A stretch of 64,000 bases of DNA from Solicoccozyma terricola (taxonomy: Eukaryota > Basidiomycota > Tremellomycetes > Filobasidiales > Piskurozymaceae): NCBI GenBank assembly GCA_001600875.1, contig BCLD01000001.1:306162-370161 (forward strand). Direction: 5' to 3'. This document shows positions 12,201-23,968 of this stretch, piece by piece. Every line of letters begins with the position of its first letter. The stretch's first letter is position 1. The notes under the pieces are model-generated. The model ran no database searches and had not been told where the DNA came from. It was given only the letters and a program-made list of their open reading frames with translations. The position numbers and the translations under genes were made by a program.

Positions 12201-13584
12201 AGCTGGACCACAACGTCAAGGCGATCCACAATCAAGTCCGGATATTCTTCGACCGAGGTCTAGCTTACGCCAAACGCAGAATACCTGACAACGGGGCGGT
12301 TTTAGGCGAGAAAAGGATCCTGAACAACTTGGATTGGACTCAGGAGGTGACCTTACTGGACTTTCTGAGAGGTGTTGGAAAGCACTCTCGAGTAAACACG
12401 ATGTTGGCTAGAGACAGGTGAGCCGTGCACTTCCTCTTGTTCCTGAGCACATTTCGGCTGACGTTTAATCCAATCAGTGTCAAAAACCGTCTCGCCTCCG
12501 AGTCCGGTATCTCGTTCACCGAGTTTACTTATCAGCTTCTGCAGGCTTTTGATTTCCGACAATTGCACTACGATCACCGGTGTCAGATCCAGGTCGGGGG
12601 GTCTGACCAATGGGGAAACATCGTTGCGGGTATCGATCTCATCAAGCGTTCCAAGGCAGCGTCGGCGGCAGCAGCGGGACTTCCAGAGCCCCCTGCTGAG
12701 GATCCAGCTTTCGGCTTGACGATACCTCTGCTCACAACCAGCTCTGGAGAGAAATTTGGAAAGAGCGCAGGCAACGCTCTGTGGCTGGATTCTGCTCTGA
12801 CTAGCGTGACGACTTTCTACCAGGTCAGTTCGATGAGCTGCTGGAGGTCTAGTGTATCCGATCTGACGTTTCGTATGACCCCTACAGTATTTCTTCCGTA
12901 GCGCCGACGCCGACGTCGAAAAATATCTTAAGCTCTTTACTATGTTGCCTCTCGAGGAGATCACGCAAGTCATGGAGCGACATAACGTAAGCGTTTGCGT
13001 CTAGCTTGGCACACCAATCCCGCTGACGACTGCGGCTCTAGGCCGATCCACGGAGACGAGAAGCGCAACGCTTGTTGGCGGATGAGGTGACACATCTCGT
13101 CCACGGCGGTAAGCGCTAGACGGCTACCTGCGGAGAGCCTACACACTGACGTATTGGCATCAATTAGCGGACAAACTTGCAAGAGCGCAGACCGCCATGA
13201 GGGTCCTTTTCGACTCGGACATCAGCTTGTTGTCACCCGACGCCGTCGCCGCTGCCTTTGAGGGAGACCCAAGGTTGTTCAAGGCGCCGAGAGCAGAGTT
13301 GATCGATGTAGCTCTACCTCGACTGATAGCGAGCGCAAAACATGCCCGCTCCAAGAGTACGTCTACCGTAGTCACATTATCTGCATTCGCTGCAAAAAAT
13401 TGACCCGCCTTTTGCGCCTGCAGGCGAGGCCGCTAGACTCATCAATGGAGGCGGGGTCTCTCTGAACGGAGTCAAGGTTGACAATGCAACTGCAAAGTTG
13501 CTCCAATCGGATCTTCATCAAGCCAAGTTCGCCGTTTTGCGAATCGGCAAAGCATCTCACATTATCATCTATGCGACGGACTAA
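9277..13584 (+). CDS. Mitochondrial glutamyl-tRNA synthetase / tyrosyl-tRNA synthetase fusion
   Basis: One reading frame of 3,300 nt (1,099 aa) across 16 exons: 9277-9681, 9734-9781, 9857-10027, 10150-10464, 10547-10696, 10764-11171, 11236-11353, 11419-11585, 11642-11859, 11913-12060, 12128-12417, 12478-12823, 12888-12986, 13042-13108, 13168-13356, 13424-13584. Every junction is GT-AG and keeps frame. Residues 1-50 are Arg/His/Ser-rich, like a mitochondrial presequence. Residues 55-624 are a complete GluRS ([12 protein letters not shown] with the HIGH-type HLGG at 68-71; KLSKR at 349-353; C-terminal anticodon-binding helices). About 24 residues of linker (625-648) contain no Met and no stop. 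Residues 649-1099 are a complete bacterial/mitochondrial-type TyrRS ([12 protein letters not shown] with HLGN 693-696; [14 protein letters not shown] 905-909; C-terminal S4-like domain). By family, the two halves charge mitochondrial tRNA-Glu and tRNA-Tyr. The yeast counterparts MSE1 and MSY1 are separate genes. A single fused product is inferred from sequence; alternative processing is possible. Confidence 0.9.
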
Positions 13585-13686
13585 ACAAAGGAGAAGGAGC
13601 ATTACGCGTAAAGCCCACGACACACCGACGACCCATCTACGACCCATACAATAACCAAACGACCCATCCCGATTCAGCATTACATC

Positions 13687-15859
13687 CTATGCAGCAACCT
13701 GCTTGGCCATGTCAGACTTGTGTTGCGATGACCATCCCATGCGCCTCTTCATTTCCTGGACCACGCGACCACGCTCCGCTGCTGCTCCACTTTCACCAGT
13801 GAGCAGTGCTTTGTTCTCTACTGCTCTCCGCCCGAGGTAAGGGAGGACATCGGAGAGCTTGCCGTAAGGCAGATACTTGACGGTCATCGGAATATCATCC
13901 GTGACGAACGCTTCAGCCACTCTCTCGGTCAACTCATCAGCCATGCCTAGAAATTTGTGATGCCCCGTCGTCAGCCTAATTCAAGCCTGTGCCCAGTAGA
14001 CAACACGCACCATACAGTTGACCAACGCAGATCCTTCCTCGTATACCATCAACAGAACGCATCTTCCCTCCGTCCACAGCCTTTGTCAACCCCTTTGCCT
14101 TGAGTTGCTCAAGGATCAGCTCCACCGATTGACGATTATGCGTTCCAAAGAGGACACCGAGTTGAGGGGGTCTACCCGCATTGATATCTTCATGCAATTG
14201 AGAGATGACGACGCTTGTGGCTGAATCATATGCAGCGTCTGTCGCAGGTTTACTAGCAGAGTTTCGAAAGAAAAAAACGTTCTCTTCGGTCAGCATTCTA
14301 TGCAGCCACCTCTTTTCACGTACTGCTACTCACTCTGGCCAAACTGGATCGGGACCCCATCTGATCCTCCCTTCTTTAACCCACCTCCTCCTCTCCTGCT
14401 CATGATACGCCCCACGAACGAGTTTCAATCCTAGGACGTAATCATTTGCTTTGGCGTGAGCGATGGAAGCGGCGATGTGGCTAGGTGTACGTGTGAGGTA
14501 GCATTGATACGTTCCGCTGTGAGACGCAGATGAGAAGGGGTGATTGTGAGTATTCGGGGTAGAGGATGACAGGATCGAGGTGACGCGGGTCTCACTAGAT
14601 CAACGGTGATGGTTCACTCTCCTCCTTGGGTGTCAGCTTGTTAAACTCCTGAGACAGCATCATAGTATAGGCGTCCAACACGGGTTGATACCACGTATGT
14701 TCCGCATCAATCACGATTTTTATCCTGAATCGAATTCCAAGCCATCAGCATCCCTGCCAGTGAACCAATTGAAGGCGCCAAACCCCCACTGCTACCCACC
14801 CATTCTTCTTGGCTCGCTGTCCGATATCCCTCAAACACTCCCAAAGCTCTCTCAACGCAGATTCATCACCCTCTCTTACTCCTTCTTCACCTTGTAAAAC
14901 ACCGCCACCGCCAATTGGATCTTCCATCATCCCGAACGAAGCGAACGCAGATGTGGACGAAGTAGCAAAACATGCAGGTCGAGCTACGATTTGGGTGTCA
15001 AGTGATGTTGATGTTCCCGGGTATGGGATTGTACGTGGGTCGATAGATGGAGATGGTTGTCGATTTCGTAATCGAAGAAGGGAATTTGAAGCTCGATGGA
15101 GGAGATCAGGATCGCGTACGAGTCCAGTCTAGTGGTGCGGTGGTATGTTGTTTTGTGGTCAGTATGGAACCCCGATGGTAGCAGTGATAAAATAATCGAA
15201 CATTGGACACTTACAATCTTGACAGCCACCCAAGTCCCACCTCTACTCCCACATTTATTCTCAAACAAAGCAGCTTCCTCGATCGCTTTTATCGTCACGT
15301 CGAATTCCCCTTTGTTGATATTCCCACCCATAGTATCATGTTCTCTACCCGGTAACGTCTCTTCATCAACTTCTACGGAATACGCCAACAGCGTACCCAC
15401 ACCTCTATCCCTCAATTCCCTCATCGTATCTTCACAATCCAAAACACTCTCTCCTCCTACGAATTGCTTGAAGAATGTCTCTCGAATTGCTAGTTCGGTG
15501 AGCGGTTTTACACCAGGTATAGATGATCGAGTGAGTGTTGATAGGATGTATGGAGAGTTGTCAACGATGGATGGGAAGGAAGTGAGTGTGTATACGAGGT
15601 AAGTTCGGAGAAGGGATGTGAGGGATGCACGGGAGAGAGTTGTAGGTGAGGTCAATTCGGTATCGGCGTGTAGGGAGGTAAAGATGAAGGGTGAAGAGAT
15701 TAGGGTGAGGGAACTGAGAGTACCGATTGCAAGTCGTCGAGACCATCTTGATGTGGTGTTGGATGCAGAGGCGGAGGAAGTATTGCGACGAAAGGTGGAG
15801 CGGAAAGAGGCACGAGTTGTTTCACGTAGTAGCGAGGTATTGAAATATCTGAAAGACAT
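13687..15859 (-). CDS. PUT1: Proline dehydrogenase (proline oxidase), mitochondrial
   Basis: FAD-dependent enzyme of the inner mitochondrial membrane that oxidises proline to pyrroline-5-carboxylate, feeding glutamate synthesis and the respiratory chain. The start at 15859 gives MSFRYFNTSLLR, an Arg/Ser-rich presequence. A hydrophobic stretch follows near residue 50 (GTLSSLTLISSPFIFTSL). The catalytic barrel includes the family motif LKLVRGAYHEQE (near 14420-14450), VLFGTHNRQSVELI (near 14130) and the C-terminal YLPYGKLSDVLPYLGRRAVENK (near 13800-13880). The stop is at 13687. Introns are short. The gene is tail-to-tail with the synthetase fusion (102 bp). Between residues of about 270 and 330 there is a Gly/Ser-rich insertion that other family members may lack. 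Recognition is by the whole-domain match. Confidence 0.93.
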
Positions 15860-16834
15860 TGTTTGTCGAATGAAGACGACAAACGAGGCCAGGGGGGTTA
15901 TCCCAGGCGGGACCTGGTATATGAAGAGCAGACCGGCGCTCCACACGCTGACCTGCTCGAGCGTTGGTGGACTGTCCAATAGCCATCGCCTGACCATCGC
16001 CTGACCTGACCTTGAGCACGATGCAACATCCCCCCTCCCACTCGCCCTCCGCATTCGCCACCATCCACCGTTCAAGCGACGCGTATCCTCCATTCCCTCC
16101 CACCACCGCGACGCACCACCACAGTCGGCTACATCCATGCATCCACTGATAACGAAACGACCACGCGGGAACAGCACGATCCCACGAGATGTAGTCCGTG
16201 AGACAGGCAGCGCGAAGATCACAGGTCACTACGAGAGTTTGTGGCACTTCGTAGCTACTTAGCCGTGGCCTGCTGGCGGGTCTCCACGGCTTCGCACATC
16301 CCGCATGGTCAGATTTTGACGCTGGCTCGATTGATTGTCAAAATCATGCACCCTGGAACCTCTTAGAACATCCAATGGACTTTCTTTGTGGCGTTGCCTC
16401 TATCTTTTGATTCGGTCAAGCTGTCTTTACACTCTACCTTTTGCCTGTCTGACTCTGAGAGCTCCCAGATGACCCTCAGAGAACATTCACCTAATTCTTG
16501 ATTTCCCGCACAAAGTATTCCTCCCATTGATGAGGTGTCAAATCAGGATCGTGGGATGTTCAGTGATCCACCCTCGAAGGGTACCCATGCTGTTCTCATG
16601 GCAATCTGGCGCCAATAGTTACTCACCCGTGCACGTGATCCCCTTCCGCGCCCACCGTGAGACTAGGCTCATCGGAGATGTATGACCCCTTCTCCGCTTG
16701 CCCATCCCTTTCGCTTCATCAGCTTGGCCGCCACTTGTCACCAACAACTCACCTCTATCCCTCACATCCTCACCCCAAATCAATACACACACACACACAC
16801 ACACACACACATCAACCTTCCCTCTGGTGTCATC
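15860..16834. other. Divergent intergenic region PUT1 / BBP
   Basis: 975 bp between two outward-facing start codons. I see no convincing gene. It contains a (CA)n microsatellite at 16785-16811 just 24 bp before the BBP start codon, and pyrimidine-rich sequence at 16430-16470 and 16720-16780. No recognised operator or structural RNA. Confidence 0.5.
16785..16811 (+). repeat. (AC)n dinucleotide microsatellite in BBP 5' leader
   Basis: About 13 uninterrupted AC units, ending 23 nt before the BBP start codon at 16835. Directly visible. It is probably transcribed as part of the 5' UTR. Confidence 0.9.
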
Positions 16835-19666
16835 ATGTGGAGACCAGCTAATACTCGGGCAGTTACAGGTACAAACGATGTGAGTTTTTTCCCCTTTCCG
16901 TGTGATCGTCTTACATGTATAATCCTTAACTCATCTCGTCTTGCTTTCTTTTCTTACTCTCGGTCAGACTCCTCTACCTAACAGACGTCGTTTCGGACCT
17001 ATTACAGATGATGGTCCACCACCACCACCACCAGGAGGTGGCTATGGTGGTCCTCCTGGTGGAGGCGGTGGATACAGTGGACCACCAAGAGATCAGGAAT
17101 ATTTCAATGGGAGACCACCGGTTGGACATGGAGCGAGAGATGGCGGAGATGATGAGAGGGAAAGAGGTAGGAATATTAATCCTGTAGAGAGGGTTGCAGA
17201 ACCTGGTGAGTGTGCGAGCAGGGCGAATGATAGATTCTTTGATCGTTAGTCAACGGTCGTTAGTGGCGCGTGAGCGCAGCGAGGAATAGTATATCCGGAG
17301 CGTGAGCGAAAACTATTTTTGCTGCGAGCTCAGCGAGCTATAACTTTCCGAGCATAATCGAAGCACATCGTCTTTCCGAGAGAGCAAGTCATACTCTCCT
17401 CGATGGCGGTTGTGACAATCGAAGCGATCGATATATTGATCCTTCCGTTTAAGCGATCAAATAGTTTTGCGTGTCATTCTTTTTGAACAAAATCTCTAAC
17501 CTTTTCTCTTGCAAACCCTTTCCTTTCCTAATTCGTTCTAGCTTCCGACCAACCTCGTAAACGACGTTCCAGATGGGGTGACGCCGCAGACAAGACATCA
17601 ATGCCAGGTCTACCTTCAGCTATCATGGGGAATGTGTCTCAATCAGAACTCGATAATTACGCTATTCACGTTAGGTTGGAAGAAATCAATGGGAAATTGA
17701 GGACGGGAGATGTAGTTCCTCCTGAGAGGATGAGGTGAGTCTAGTTTGTGAACCTTGGGGGGATACAGTACTTATCAAACCCCCTGCCCGTCCCCCCCCC
17801 CCCCCCTTTTTATCTCTGCAACCAACTCCTTGACAAGATCGGCCGCTGGCCGTGCCCTCGCCAGAGGCGCACCTTGCCCTGCCCACTGCGTAGCAAACTC
17901 GTTGTTCCCTTTGACGGGTGCCGCTGCATGTAAACTTCATCGGAGTGCGTGGGAAGGTCCGCATTGCCCCATCAAAGCGCAACATGGATCAAGAGTGCTT
18001 TGAAAAGGTGAGTAGCCGCCCCCCCCCCCCCCCCCCCCCCCCCTTTTTTTTTCTCTTCCCAATAGATCTCCGTCGCCTGCACCTCAATACGACTCCCACG
18101 GTCGTCGAACCAATACTCGAGAAATCCGATATCGTAAAAAACTCGAAGACGAACGAGTCCGATTGATCGATCGAGCCTTAAAATCCGATCCAAACTTCCG
18201 ACCTCCAGCGGAATACCACGTCGCGAAACGAAACAATCGACCACAAGAGAAAGTATATATCCCTAAGGATGAGTTTCCAGAGATCAACTTCTTTGGTCTG
18301 CTCGTTGGCCCACGAGGAAATTCGTTGAAGAAGATGGAGGGTGAGAGTGGGGCAAAGATCTCGATCAGAGGGAAGGGTAGTGTGAAGGAGGGAAAGGGAA
18401 GACCGGATGCTTTCGCGGCGGATGAAGAGGATGAACTTCATTGCTTGGTGATGGCTGATACTCAAGAGAAAGTGGATAAGTGTGTCGCGTTGATTAATAG
18501 GGTCATTGAGACGGTGAGTTGAAGGGAGATTTGACCCTCGGCAGGCGGATAGTTAGAGCTTATACATCGACTGGTTGTTCCTCCGTCACAGGCCGCATCA
18601 GTTCCAGAAGGTCAAAACGATCACAAGCGAAATCAACTTCGTGAACTTGCTTCGTTGAACGGTACACTTCGAGACGATGAGAATCAGTTATGTCAGAATT
18701 GTGGAGAGAAGGGTGAGTTAGAGATGGGCTTGTTTACTTACATGGTTGAGGTGTCCGTCTAGGTACTGACCCTGCCCTTCTCATGGTCTTTCTAGGTCAT
18801 CGCAAGTTTGAGTGTCCTCAGGCTAGGACTTTCCACGCCAATGTCATTTGTCGTGCTTGCGGTAGTGGTGAGTTGTTCTTGCTGTCGTCATTGCCCTTTT
18901 GCTCCATCGTACTGACGTTCTTTCCCCCTGTACAGCCGGTCACATGGCACGCGATTGTACTTCCCGCAACGGACCTTCCGGAGGAGCCGCGCCAGTACAA
19001 GAATTCGACTCTGAATACCAGTCTCTAATGGCCGAGCTTGGGGAAGGCGGTGCACCAGCGGCAGCAGGTGCACCAGTTGGTGCTATTGCTAATGGTCCAC
19101 AAGGGCAGGGCGATCGACCACCTTGGGCTGGTGCTCAACCTCAGGGTGCTCCTGGACCTACCGGTCCCGACGGGAAGAAGATTCCACCATGGAGGATTCC
19201 GGAGAACTGGTTCTCGAATCGTAGGTTTCTGTTGTTACCGCCTGATGGGTTTGGTATCAGATTGCTGATGGATTGGTATGTCTATTTTGCCACAGGACCA
19301 CCTCAAGGTCCACCAGGAGGTGGCGGCGGTGGATACCAAGGAGGTGGCGGCTATCAACAGGGTGGTTACCAACAGCAACAACACCACCAAGCAGGCTACG
19401 CAGCTGCCGGATACGCAGGATACCAACAACAGACTCCCGAGTACGCTGCTTGGGCCGCTCAACAACAACAATACGCGCAAGCTTATGGTCAACAAGCTGG
19501 TGGAGCGGATGCATATGCTGCGTGAGTGATGAGGGTCTATGCTTGTTCGATTCTTGCAAAGCTGACGTGTTGGTCACTTTCGGTCAGTTATTACGCTCAA
19601 TTGGCTCAAGCTCAACAGGCTCAAGCTCAACAGCCTCAAGCTCAACAGGTTCAACCTGCCGCTTGA
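16835..19666 (+). CDS. BBP: Branchpoint-bridging protein (SF1/Msl5)
   Basis: Recognises the intron branch point during early (E-complex) spliceosome assembly and bridges to the U2AF-bound 3' splice site. Order of parts: short N-terminal exon [10 protein letters not shown]; Pro/Gly-rich stretch; helix-hairpin segment with RKRRSRWG (the ligand motif that U2AF65 binds in SF1); KH-QUA2 RNA-binding domain ([18 protein letters not shown]); two CCHC zinc knuckles ([14 protein letters not shown] and [14 protein letters not shown]); and a long C-terminal Gly/Gln/Ala-rich tail. The stop is at 19664-19666. Exons include 16835-16879, 16968-17205, 17542-17734, 18066-18513, 18592-18712, 18796-18867, 18936-19220, 19296-19521 and 19588-19666. 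Two introns (17206-17541, 336 nt, and 17735-18065, 331 nt) are several times longer than the others. The second contains C15 and C25 tracts. Confidence 0.95.
17792..17806 (+). repeat. Poly-C tract (C15) in BBP intron
   Basis: Fifteen consecutive C followed by TTTT, inside the 331-nt intron 17735-18065 of BBP, C on the sense strand. Confidence 0.9.
18019..18043 (+). repeat. Poly-C tract (C25) next to BBP 3' splice site
   Basis: Twenty-five C then nine T and TCTTCCCAATAG, which is the acceptor of the intron ending at 18065. The C run takes the position of the polypyrimidine tract. Confidence 0.9.
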
Positions 19667-20740
19667 TATCGAGGTATATCGACGGGTATCTAATGTCTAA
19701 CCAAGATCGTTGTGGCGGGGAACACTAACTAGGATAAAATGAAAGAAAACTGACTGGGGCAGCAGAATGGGATGTGCCTTCTTTTTCTAACCTGTAATAT
19801 CACTCACTGAACTCCTTCTCTTTACCGGAGGGAAGAGCGGTGGATTTTGTTGAATTCTAACCGTGACTTTTTAACTGAATGGATTTTCGTTGGGATGATG
19901 TAGCTAGCTGTCTGTCTAGCATCTAACGTCTGACTTCTCGTGGTTCTTCCAGCGAACCCTGATACTTGACGCATTTTTGTCTCATCATATGCAGTGGCAG
20001 GTACCGCGCAGGAACCCTGTTCCGTCGTCATTTGCGCAATTCGACGTTATGCTACTTCATCTCAAATACCCTGCTGTACAACACCTACTTTAAAACACGC
20101 TGGCTGGTAAGCGGTTGGTTGATCAAAGCGGTGCACCCCTGATTTGCAGGCTAAGTGCTCTATCAGCTTTCGAGTTGATGCCGATGGCTGGGATACGAGG
20201 TAGGAAGCGTCTAGATGCTGCTGGAGTATATGCGTGTCATGGAGATGACCTATGGGTAAGTGAGCGATGACACAACTAGCGATTGAAATGAAATGAGGTG
20301 ATTAGCCACCGCCACCGCCACCAACCATTATAATACATGTCATTATTCAATATCAACCATGTTCTCCTCCTACCTGGCCTTGTTCTCTCTCGCCCAGGAT
20401 TCATAGCAGCTGTAGTCACACAGAGCATCGTCGTGCTAGCCCTCGTCACCGTCTACCCCATCTCTGTCTCCTCCTTGCCATAGAGTGCCGCGGACCAACT
20501 TCCCACCGTCGTCGCTTACCATCCATCTCAGCCGACGTCCTATCGCACACCACTTTCAGGCGCGTCTCAACTCCCCCCGGTCTCTCGATCAATCAACGAA
20601 GTCAAAGTTTCAGGCCAACTGATCGGAGCGCCCTGTCTAAGTTCACGTTGCAAAAACGTCGACACACGGACGAAGACGAGCTTTCCGGCATCTTATCGTC
20701 GCAACCTCGCAACCTCACAACCTTATCACCTAGTCGCGCG
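19667..20740. other. Intergenic region BBP / BEM1
   Basis: About 1.07 kb between two same-strand genes. It should hold the BBP 3' UTR and the BEM1 promoter and leader. Small Pro/Ser-type frames exist but none has support. Pyrimidine-rich leader sequence lies at 20360-20620. No structural RNA or repeat recognised. Confidence 0.5.
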
Positions 20741-23620
20741 ATGAAGTCCCTTCGTCGCTCCCTCAACTCCGACAAGAACTCCGCCTCATCGTTCTCTACC
20801 ACCACCTCATCCATTCCCTCCCCTATCCCACTACCTTCAACTTCCTCTGCAGCGCAAGGTGGAAAAGTTCTTCCACCTCAAAAAGTCATTCGCGCTTTGG
20901 CAAGTCACAAATCCCAACTTCCGACTGTACTCAGTTATCAAAAGGGTGATTTCTTCTATGTTAGTGGGGAATTACCACCTGATGAGAATCAGCCTAGTGG
21001 ATGGTATCAAGCTTTGAGTGAGTGATTGGCGTGTATGGAGGAGAAGGGCACGATGAGTGGACGGTTGAACATCGCTGATCCTGCATGTCTTCCTTTGCAT
21101 CCAGATCCCCTCACTGGTTCTCGAGGACGAGTACCCAGAGATGATTTCGAAGAGTTTTTGAAAGGTGGACGAGCGACTAGTGGTACCATGTCAAATAATG
21201 GGTATGTGCTACTTTCCGAGCGTTGCAATTCCCCCTCGTCATTACGTCCTGACCTGCCGAATCACACGCGAATCGCAGACCAAGATCTTCTTCACCTGCG
21301 ATGGCTCATGGTCCAGCTTCAAATTATCAATCTCGTCCTCCATCCGGTGGTCGTGTCGGACCTCCATCAGCTGGATATGTACCCGGTGGTCAGCAACAGC
21401 AGCAACAGCAACAAAACGTTCCAAGAGGTTCCGGAGGTGCAGCACCGGAGAAGAGAACGAATCCGTAGGCGTCGCGGGATCATTGGCTATTTCTGGAATT
21501 GAGCTGATATCGGAATTCGACCGCAGACTGTATGCGATTGTGCAATACGATTTTGAAGCGGAGAGACCTGATGAATTGGATGCGAAAGCTGGAGAGCCTA
21601 TCATTGTTATTGCGCAGAGTAATCATGAGTGGTAAGCCTACCTCTTAATGCGTGAGCTTTTTGTTTGCTTCCCCCGCTTACCCCCCCCCCCCCCCCCCCC
21701 CCCATCTTGTCGTCCCAAGCCTCCGTCGTATTCAACGAGGTCGNNNNNNNNNNNNNNNNNNNNNNNNNNNNNNNNNNNNNNNNNNNNNNNNNNNNNNNNN
21801 NNNNNNNNNNNNNNNNNNNNNNNNNNNNNNNNNNNNNNNNNNNNNNNNNNNNNNNNNNNNNNNNNNNNNNNNNNNNNNNNNNNNNNNNNNNNNNNNNNNC
21901 CCCCCCCCCCCCCCCCTCCCCATTCTGCTGCCATCCTTGAAACAGGTTCGTCGCTAAACCCATCGGCCGATTGGGTGGACCCGGTCTGATCCCCGTATCC
22001 TTTGTTGAAATTCGCGATCCCGTCACGTCTCGTCCGGTCGAAAATGTTCAAGAACTCCTTGCTCGCGGTACTATCCCACAAGTTGAGGAATGGAAGAAAG
22101 CGACGGCGGAGTACAAGGCGTCTAGTATCCCTCTTGGACGATTCGATTTTGCTCCGAATGGTGTTGGGAATAACGTTGGTGGCGGGACGAGCATGAATAA
22201 ATCGTCTGGTTCGGAGGGGTCCGGTGCCGGACCGTCTAATCGTGGTTCCGCTCACGATCAACCTTTGCAAGCTACGATGGCTGGTGGGACGTACGGACCT
22301 CCACCGCCTAGAGAAGAGCGTTCGCAAGAGGCAACGACGAGTGAGACGGCACTCAAGGATGGTCAAATCCTCACGGCCAAAGTAGTTTCATTCCATTACG
22401 AGGCCAACTCTTTCTGGTTTCGAATCAACGCCACCTTCCTCTCTGATGATCCGTCGTTGCCAGCTACGAACCTCGTTCTTTATCGACTCTATGACGATTT
22501 CTACAACTTTCAAATCACACTTCTCGATCTCTTCCCACGTGAAGCAGGTCGTCATACTGGTGATTCGAATGATCCTACTGTTGGTGGTGATCGGATATTA
22601 CCTTATATGCCTGGACCGCTGGAAGATGTCAACGTGGAAATCACCTCTGGAAGAAGAGAAGAATTGAATACGTACCTGCTCGAGTTATTGGCACTTCGTA
22701 GGATGGGAGCTGGATATATACTCTGCCACGATCACGTGCTCGACTTTTTCTCACCTGGACCTGGTGATCAATCTATGCTAGTCCCAAGAGACGAAGCTTT
22801 GGCTGAAGCTGATCGTGGACGGATGGAGGATATACAATTGGAAGAGAGATTGAGGGATATGAACGTTGTCGATAACAACAACAACGATGAAAACGACTAC
22901 GACCACGACCACGACGATGAGCATCGACATTCGAGAGATAGAGAACAAGAGTTCTTTGGGAGGAACAGCGGGAGAGTGCCGTCTTCATCGGGTAACGGAC
23001 GACGTACCCCTTCTACGCATACATCATCTAGAGGAGAATCGCCGATGCCACCACCGCCGCCTCCCGTTGGTTATACTGGCGGTAACAACAACAACAACAA
23101 CAACAACGGAGATGTCAGACCGACTACATCGAATTCAGCTCGATCATCTGGAATAGCGGGTCAAGGAGCATCGGCCGCGGCGGCGTCACAACAAATGATA
23201 TCGCGATCTGGTGATCCGATGTTTTCACCTAGTTCGACTGTCAACACCACAAACTCGTGGGGTAGCGTCAATGCTCAGTCCCAGTCCCAGTCTCAATCGC
23301 AACCACAGCTACCAGGTCCATCTCGTACATCTGGAGCTGTTCAATCTTCTACAGCTGGTGTGAACCCGCCATTCATCAAGATCAAAGTACTCGATCGAAC
23401 AACAGACGACATGATTGCTATACGAGTTCCACCTAAAGTCACATACAATCAATTACTAGAAAAGATTCGAGATAGGCTTGGTAATGCAGTTAGACTTTTA
23501 CAATTTAGAGTGAATGGAGGAGGAGGAGGAGGAGGAGGAGGGTTTGGAGATCTTATTGATGATGAGGGGTTAGCGGAGTGGTTGAGAGTTGAAGAAAAGT
23601 TGGTTCTGTATGCTGAATGA
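20741..23620 (+). CDS. BEM1: Polarity scaffold Bem1/Scd2 (SH3-SH3-PX-PB1)
   Basis: Scaffold that brings Cdc24 (the Cdc42 GEF), activated Cdc42 and PAK kinases together at sites of polarised growth. Start ATG at 20741 (MKSLRRSLNSDK). Domains in order: Ser/Thr-rich N-terminus; first SH3 (ALASHKSQLPTVLSYQKGDFF, split by an intron at 21018-21104); a linker with a polyGln run; second SH3 (LYAIVQYDFEAERPDELDAK, completed after the gap-containing intron by FVAKPIGRLGGPGLIPVSFVEI); PX domain (ILTAKVVSFHYE, YRLYDDFYNFQ, RILPYMPGP, about 22370-22760); a long disordered acidic/His/Asn/Gln linker; and a C-terminal PB1 domain (IKIKVLDRTTDDMIAIRV, 23370-23600), which by family contacts Cdc24. Stop at 23618-23620. 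The intron 21633-21946 contains poly-C and 156 undetermined bases; the coding phase on either side matches. Confidence 0.95.
21681..21916 (+). repeat. Poly-C tract interrupted by an assembly gap (BEM1 intron)
   Basis: C23 (21681-21703), 40 bp of unique sequence, 156 N (21744-21899), then C17 (21900-21916), all inside the intron 21633-21946. The right edge of the gap is pure C, so the true homopolymer may be longer than shown. Confidence 0.9.
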
Positions 23621-23968
23621 ATGAGTGTGAAGGAAGGAGGGGGGAAATATACGGATCCGTCTGGCTACCTCTCCCTCTCTCTCTCTCTCTCTGTGAGAGA
23701 GTGTGTGTGCGTGTGCTGAGGGAACTTTCTAAATCGTGACGAGTCCTTTTATACCGTGTTTTTTTTTTTTTTTTTTCTTTAGCGAGCGAAGCGAAGCGAC
23801 CGAGCTGTTTTTACTTTCTCTCTTCTCTCTTTGGGGTGGTCTTGTGTGCTAAGAAAGTACGGAAAAGCGTGACCATGTATTGGATAACAACGATGGGATG
23901 TTCTTTTTCTTTCTCGATTGTATGCCACCCCCCGCGTCTCCCGTTCCCCAGAGAGCCGAGTGAGGAGA

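Noticed and set aside
11642..13584. Separate TyrRS gene starting at an internal ATG (MSIIGRD, near 11666)
   Set aside because: That Met lies inside the conserved GluRS C-terminal helices and there is no intergenic space or promoter. It is kept only as a possible alternative start.
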